From Apostichopus japonicus (taxonomy: Eukaryota > Echinodermata > Holothuroidea > Aspidochirotida > Stichopodidae), in NCBI RefSeq assembly GCF_037975245.1, contig NC_092568.1, positions 6,989,501-7,053,500 on the forward strand: 64,000 bases of DNA. Direction: 5' to 3'. The notes under the pieces are model-generated. The model did no database searches, was not told the DNA's origin, and saw only the letters and a program-made list of their open reading frames with translations. The position numbers and the translations under genes were made by a program. Within the stretch, counting starts at the first letter, position 1. Every line of letters begins with the position of its first letter. Shown piece after piece: positions 58,094 to 64,000 of the stretch.

Positions 58094-61000
58094 CTAAAAA
58101 AAAAAAAAAAAAACCACAGTAAAGTAATTAATTTATAGTCCACTCAATTGCTGATCAATGGACCATGCTAACAAATTGTGGAAGGTTGACTTATGAACAA
58201 TATGAAAAGTGCTTTATTATTTGTTGCATTTAAAGAAATAACTTGAGCTGGAAGAAAAATACAACCCCCCCCCAAATTAAACAAACAGAATGAAACTTAA
58301 AAGCAGACAGTAAACCTTGTGAAGATTTCTTTGAGATGGCAATTATTTTAACTTTATGACTATATACAGGGATGTAAGTGCAGCGCAAAAAAAAACCTGG
58401 AAAACTATTCGGAGACCCCGGGTGAATCCCGTCCTAACACATCCTACTCCTAGCTCTGACTAATTACACACTATCGTTATGTTAGGCTAGCTCAAAAGTA
58501 TTAGCGCTAACACATCCTACTCCTAGTTCTGACTACTTACACACTATCGATATGTTAGGCTAGCTCAAAGTTACGAATACGTCACAGCGAACTCCGGAAT
58601 AAAAAACAGTCTCACATTCGATGCGATCACGAATATCGACTATCATATGCGTTTCTCGTAGATTTCCGCCGCTCACAAATATCACAAGCGTTAATTCCGA
58701 AACTTATGTCAAGCACCAGCAGTTAACAAGATGTGAATTAGGCAAGGTTTTTCAACGACAGAAATGAGCTATGGCGATTTGAAGTATGACTATATACAGA
58801 GATGTAAGTGCAGCGCAAAAAAAACCCTGGAAAACTATTCAGAGACCCCGGGTGAATCCCGTCCTAACACATCCTACTCCTAGCTCTGACTAATTACACA
58901 CTATCGTTATGTTAGGCTAGCTCAAAAGTATTAGCGCTTAAAACATCCTACTCCTAGTTCTGACTACTTACACACTATCGATATGTTAGTCTAGCTCAAA
59001 GTTACGAATACGTCACAGCGAACTCCGGAATAAAAAACAGTCTCACATTCGATGCGATCACAAATATCGACTATCATATGCGTTTCTCGTAGATTTCCGC
59101 CGCTCACAAATATCACAAGCTTTAATTCCGAAACTTATGTCGAGCACCAGCAGTTAACAAGATGTGAATTAGGCAAGGTTTTTCAAAGACAGAAATGAGC
59201 TATGGCGATTTGAAGTTCGCACGTACGCAACGATGTTCACATGGCACAATGTTGTACAGTGCAATGCGATGTGTAACAGGAAATAAAATGGTATTTTGGT
59301 TGAGCGATGAGTGAAAATTGAAGTTAGCTTGCTGCGACGGGCCAGGCATTTTTGCCGCGTTGTGTCTATGATATTCGTACAATTTTGGGGAAACTGTATT
59401 GGAATTTAAAAAAAAAGATTTCCGTAAAAATACGGAAGACTTACATCCCTGTATATAATTATGTAATACTCACTCCAATCTTAGCCTCAATCTCCCTGAT
59501 CTTATCCTGATAGAAATCGTAGACAAACTGAGCCATGTGGGGCATGTCCTCGATGACTAACCGAGGGCCCGGTGGGTTCTGGTCAACCTGTAAAAGATAG
59601 TAGAATGCAACGGTAATTATTAACCAATGGCAGGAGGCATTAGTAGCCTGGAGAAGAAATCAATCATTCTATCCAAGAATGAAAAATGTTTAGGCGAGCC
59701 CAATATCACAGAACATTTAGACAGACTGAGGAGAGAAGATCAATTATTCCATGGGTTTTATTTTCCTTATATTAATAGCTCCTACAGAAAGTTTCTGTAA
59801 CAGCTGATTGATAAAGGTAACAAGAATGAAACCCTCAAACCTGAGGAATTCTGTTGCAGAATCATAAATAAAACTACAAAAAGTGACTTCTCCTTTTCTT
59901 TCAGTCATCGCTGTGCCTACCACCAATCTTGATTTTGATCCAATGAGAAATGATTAAAACTGTTAAAAACTGACATTATCAACTTTTACTTAAAAGCAAC
60001 TTCAACTCAAACAGAAGATAACATCTCTCCCTGAATCTAGCCATACTTTGTGAGCTAGTTTCATATTTCAGTTTGCCAGTTTTTCCCCCCAATTTTTTTC
60101 CTTTTAAATTTCCTTTAGAAGGTGTGAAGGATCACAGATGACTTAATATTATGACAGTGTTACAAAACAAACACTTTAGTACAGTGGAAGGCACACACAA
60201 GCTAACCATTGAACCATTGAACCGACTCTCATATTTACACTCCCCCATTGCTCAATAATTTACAAGAAAGGGTTCTTTCCTAAGCAAAAAAACGTAACCA
60301 TTGAAATGAGAGAAAAGATAGACAAATAGAAGCAGTGCCATTGACGTCAATTTCCAGACACCCTTATTCGAGCATGAAAGGATCGATGAATAACTGAATG
60401 CTACTAGAAAATGTAGTACAAGCACAAATTAAAAACACGATAACAGACAATTTGTTGACAAGAATTGGCAAGTCATGCAAAACACTACCAAACATGATTT
60501 TTGATGAGTCATCATTACAAATTGCATAATGCATAACATTGTACAGAGGGCAGGAAGTATAATTGGAATTTTATACCGCATTATCACCATGACAAACGAG
60601 TACAAATCATCACATCAGATTTTTATCCAAAAAGAAACGAGGAAAAAAAAATAGATTAATCCTAAAATTTTGCTCAATATCATCCGCTTCCTGTCCTTCC
60701 CTCACCCTCTTTCCTCTCCCACAATGAAATGAATATGATAAGACAACAAAATCCAACTCCCACAAATTACAACTGGATATTAATTAGCACATGCCAATGA
60801 ACTATGGAAGCATGTTGTTTTCAGAAATTTGCTTTTATCTGATGTGGGCAACAATTTTTCACAAATAACATGTAGCAACTGGTGTCAGCTCTCTGAGACC
60901 CCCCCCCCCTCCCTGTCAGCACCCCATAGATTAAACATAAATGAAACTGCTCAACATTACTAATAAATTTCATATGAATTTTATATAATTGAAACAAATT

Positions 61001-62641
61001 CTTAAACCTTGTCGTCACTTGCTCTATGCTGTATAGACTTAAATTTTGTATGAATGTACATTACTTGACAATCATATATAGAAAGCATTGCTGATGAGAA
61101 ATCTCTACTTACTCTTCTTCTAGGGGGGAAGGTCTCCACTGGGGCCAAATGGAGGTGCACTGGCCGACTCATCAACTGAAAAAGAAGAAAAGCTGATCAA
61201 ATTGAGCTTGCATGGAACGAGGAAGAAGGGTGGGGGTGGGGGTGGGGGTGGGGGGAAGTGATCCTATACGGAAGTATCGCAAAGTTACACTACATGGATC
61301 ATTTGTTATAGTGAACAGATCAATGCTCCTAACAAAGTTGTGAACCAACTTTGTCACAAGTGAAAATATTGTTGGAGAAAGATGATAAATAATCACCATG
61401 ACAACATCAATTTAATATTTTCCAAATTATATTGATCATGTTTGAGTTACACATTATCTTACTAACAAGAAACAGACAGTTCCTTCAGGTTGTGAATAAC
61501 AACATGATTGTTGTGGTTGCACCAAGGACCACAAGCATTGTTCATCGTACAAACCACAGCGACAAAGAAAATGTGACATGCTACATTAAGATTCAATACC
61601 CTGTGAAAGGGGAAATCAAATAGAATTCTTTCATGCGTATGACCAACTAACCAAAGTATCTAATTTCAGACTTTCTACGTGCAACAGAAACCTGCAGTGC
61701 TTACCAGTCTGAAAGCAGGAGCGAGCTCGTAGCAATTCTGGAAGAGAGACACCCTGGCAAAGACATAGAGACCGAGACGAGCTCTTGACATAGCAACTAC
61801 CAGCCTCCGAACGTCCCTGTGAGCAGAGAGAGAGAGAGAGAGAGATTGATATAAATAATAATAATAATAATTAACAGTTCTTATATAGCACAACTTACAA
61901 TAAAGTCTCGCCGCACTGTACGTAACCCTGGTCATTGGTAACTTGTCACATCTACACACCAAAGTGTGCACAATTCAAACAATCTCTCCTGGGGCACCAC
62001 AGTGCACCACAGCCACATGGCCCCTGGGGGACTTCCCATAGGGTGCAGCCACAAACCGGCGCATGCAACTATATTTAAAAGTCACCTCGCAAGTCCCCAT
62101 TTATACACCTGGGTGAAGAGAGGCAATGGAGATAAAGTGCCTTGCCCAAGGACACAACGCAATAATCTGGCCAGAGCTTGAACCTGTAATCCTTAGATCA
62201 CAAGTCCACTGCCTTAACCACAATGCCCTCCTAAATGATTCATGTCCATCTCAGAATGGAATGGTATAAACTGGACAGATAATCTTAGAGGAAACAATAA
62301 AACCAACCATCTTCACCATCAGTATAAGCAGCTAGTTTCGTTCACAGATTAATAAGTAATAACTAATTTGAGGAGAGCAGAAATTGTTTTTGGTTGGAAC
62401 GTAATTTGAATAAAAAATTTTCAGGATAACTCCGGTTGCTGGTTCGAATCCTGTTCTAGCCCAAAAACACCTCTTTGCTCCTTTGAAAATTTGTCTATAA
62501 CTTTGGCTTATAATTTTAGAATACTAAGTAGTAAATCAAAAATATACTAACGCTTGATTTTGACAAATTTCTTGAACAGACCTTATTCTGTTTAGGATTA
62601 GTATTGGCCACAATAAATCCCACATAAATATTGCATAACCA

Positions 62642-62677
<36 letters not shown>

Positions 62678-64000
62678 TAATTCAAAATAAAAGGAATGTA
62701 ACTTGAACAAATAAATACAATGTAACATATCATAAGGGTGATGATTAAATAAATTCTTCATATTTAACAATCAAATATCAAACTTTATGTGTTAATTTTG
62801 GAATTTGTTCAGGGTTTGACAAGAAATAACATTCATAAGACTCAAGGGTTTATGACATTTCATATATAGTAAAGCTAATTATTGTTGCTAATTAAAGCTG
62901 CATTATTGGGCTCTAGATAAAAATGGAAAACAAACCTTAAATGTCCAACCACTCTAGAACGGACTAAGGACAGCAGGATGTAGTCATTCTGTTGACCCTG
63001 AAACCTATCAACGGTGGTTACCTGAAATGGTAGAAGTAAAGGTGGTAATTATAGGATTATTAAAAACATCTACACACTAACTGTCATTTTATTTGCCTGA
63101 ATCGATCACGAAACCATCAACAAATAACACGTAGGTAAGCTGTGACAAGGCCTTGATGATGTCATCATGAACTAATCACAAGTCATAGTGTGTGTGTGAT
63201 CCAATCTCCATAGCAACTGTCGGTTTAATGATTTCATTTCCTGAATCGATCATGAAACCAGCAAGACATAAAACTGATATGCAGATAAGTTGTGACAAGG
63301 TCTTGATGATGTCATCATGAACTAATCACTAGTCATAGTGTGTGTGTGTGATCCAATCTCCATAGCAACTGTCGATTAAATGGTTTCATTCATTCCCTGA
63401 ATCGATCATGAAACCATCAACACATAAAACTGATACATAGATAAGCTGTGACAAGGCCTTTATGATGTCATCATGAACTATAATCACAAGTCATACAGTG
63501 TGTGTGATCCAATCTCCATAGCAACTGTTGGTTTAATGGTTTCATTTCCTGAATCGATCATGAAACCATCAAGACAAAAAAAATGATGTGTAGATAAGCT
63601 GTGACAAGGCCCTGAATATGTCTTCGTGAAACCATGGTCTGTTATTACCTCCATGGTGAAACTAATTCCAATACTGTTTTTCAATAACAATAACACAATT
63701 ACAGTAAACAAAAACAGACAAGACTTCATCTCATTACACAACTTCAGATATTCTTTAGATAAGCTGTAAAAAAATTCCTTGAGGATGTCGTCATGAAGTA
63801 ATTACAATAATTCTGTTCTTAAATAACAACAACATTCACAAACAGTAAATAACAGCACACCTGACTTTATCTCGATACACAAACTTCGGATATTCTTGAG
63901 ATAACAGATGAGATGTGAAACTCTCCCTCTCAGAGGAATTATGCCTTTCTTCTTTCTGTCTTACCTTGCTGGGTATTCCAATCAGAGGATTCTCAGCGCA
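57875..64000 (-). CDS. AQR: AQR (aquarius) RNA helicase, 3' part, six exons
   Basis: This is the C-terminal end of aquarius, an SF1 (Upf1-like) RNA helicase that binds introns upstream of the branch point as part of the spliceosomal intron-binding complex in the nucleus. The coding segments, in transcript order, are 63965-64000, 62936-63021, 61705-61816, 61113-61175, 59474-59587 and 57875-58093. All have GT donors and AG acceptors, and their phases agree at every junction. The joined frame carries [12 protein letters not shown], then [14 protein letters not shown] (helicase motif V region), [20 protein letters not shown] (motif VI region), [14 protein letters not shown] and [13 protein letters not shown], which follow the known vertebrate AQR order. 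The protein ends in a Lys/Pro patch and an acidic tail. The 5' part lies beyond 64000. Identification is by recognition of the family sequence and was not searched. Confidence 0.95.
58367..59451. mobile_element. DNA transposon with internal 430-bp duplication
   Basis: Ends TATATACAGGGATGTAAGT and ACTTACATCCCTGTATATA are perfect inverses. Interior 58367-58796 is repeated at 58797-59216, including the left terminal repeat (CAGAGATGTAAGTG). No transposase frame. It sits in the last AQR intron. Confidence 0.82.
59474..59587 (-). CDS. AQR: AQR exon, post-core helical region
   Basis: The 38 codons (phase 0 to 0) encode [20 protein letters not shown] followed by [18 protein letters not shown]. The MPxMAxFVYxxY pattern matches the vertebrate AQR C-terminal region. 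The acceptor is TTTTACAG and the donor GTGAGT. Confidence 0.92.
61113..61175 (-). CDS. AQR: AQR exon after the helicase core
   Basis: This 63-nt exon, phase 0 to phase 0, encodes [20 protein letters not shown] plus one Arg. It matches the RPLHLHIIPTEPFP region just after the helicase core of vertebrate AQR. The donor is GTAAGT. Confidence 0.94.
61225..61258 (+). repeat. GGGGGT repeat, possible G-quadruplex
   Basis: At least five G-runs separated by single T in about 30 bp in an AQR intron. The G-rich strand is the non-transcribed-sense complement, so the pre-mRNA would be C-rich. Confidence 0.7.
61705..61816 (-). CDS. AQR: AQR exon with helicase motif VI
   Basis: The 112-nt exon completes the split Arg codon and encodes [20 protein letters not shown] followed by [28 protein letters not shown] is motif VI, which contains the arginine finger region of SF1 helicases. 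The acceptor is CTCACAG and the donor GTAAGC, leaving in phase 0. Confidence 0.97.
61857..62231 (-). mobile_element. tRNA-derived SINE with ATT tail
   Basis: The minus strand starts GGAGGGCATTGTGGTTAAGG with B-box AGGTTCAAGC, continues through GGGCAAGGCACTTTATCTCC and ACCCAGGTGTATAAATGGG, and ends GCTATATAAGAACTG...(ATT)n. A typical full-length tRNA SINE in an AQR intron. Confidence 0.85.
62645..62673. repeat. (TA)n microsatellite
   Basis: A short TA run in an AQR intron. Confidence 0.9.
62936..63021 (-). CDS. AQR: AQR exon with helicase motif V
   Basis: The 86-nt exon encodes [20 protein letters not shown] followed by RSRVVGHLR. The [11 protein letters not shown] stretch is the motif V region of Upf1-like SF1 helicases and is nearly invariant in AQR. 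It is entered in phase 0 after TTTCAG and leaves in phase 2 at GTTTGT, with the Arg codon split across the intron. Confidence 0.96.
63097..63620. repeat. ~150-bp tandem repeat, four copies
   Basis: CTGAATCGATCA starts units at 63097, 63241, 63397 and 63549. Shared blocks are ATGAAACCA, AAGCTGTGACAAGG, GATGTCATCATGAACTA and ATCCAATCTCCATAGCAACT. It lies in the AQR intron before the motif V exon. Confidence 0.9.
63965..64000 (-). CDS. AQR: AQR exon (cut by window edge)
   Basis: The visible part encodes [12 protein letters not shown] and ends at a GTAAG donor in phase 0. In vertebrate AQR the corresponding NNPLIGRPNK segment lies directly before the [13 protein letters not shown] motif, which is where the next exon starts here. 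Confidence 0.93.

Overview
The window is nuclear DNA of an animal. It has spliced genes with short exons in long introns, many microsatellites and minisatellites, tRNA-derived SINEs, LINE debris and short terminal-inverted-repeat transposons. Repeat style and protein content suggest a marine invertebrate deuterostome, most likely an echinoderm. That placement is inference, because no single sequence here fixes the species.

Two protein-coding genes can be supported, both on the minus strand. (1) From 64000 down to 57875 lie the last six coding exons of AQR (aquarius, the SF1 helicase and intron-binding spliceosome factor). They carry helicase motifs V and VI and an acidic C-terminal tail ending in TAA. 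The 5' part of the gene is outside the window. (2) From 46611 down to at least 4381 lies a gene for a large secreted cysteine-rich mosaic protein. I assembled 35 exons by hand from splice sites, reading frame and phase. They join into one open frame of about 1,352 codons: signal peptide, 24-nt microexon, three VWC-like modules, two WAP domains, nine copies of an 8-cysteine module I cannot name, a third WAP, a VWC-like module, two more 8-Cys modules, two VWC-like modules, a fourth WAP, a Ly6/uPAR (LU) domain, two near-identical Thr-rich exons and a seventh VWC-like module. Almost every module is flanked by phase-1 introns, the signature of exon shuffling. The 3' end is not resolved; one possible further exon is at 2289-2353.

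Region by region: 1-4380 holds simple repeats, a SINE and possibly the 3' part of gene 2. 4381-46611 is gene 2, with introns filled by repeats: a GACCTTTGACC-rich family at 16.1-18.1 kb, a 48-bp minisatellite at 25.7-26.5 kb, a hAT-type MITE at 26.9 kb, TTAA-flanked MITEs at 29.7 and 37.5 kb, LINE debris at 39.6-40.0 kb, and three more hAT-type elements in intron 1 (41.4-46.1 kb). 46.6-57.9 kb is intergenic with a long 23-bp satellite, an exact 180-bp tandem duplication and repeats, and no gene I can support. 57.9-64 kb is AQR, whose introns hold a transposon with an internal duplication, a SINE and a ~150-bp tandem repeat.

Most long open frames in the window are by-products of stop-free tandem repeats. 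The real coding sequence is in short exons. No functional RNA gene, CRISPR array or operon was found.
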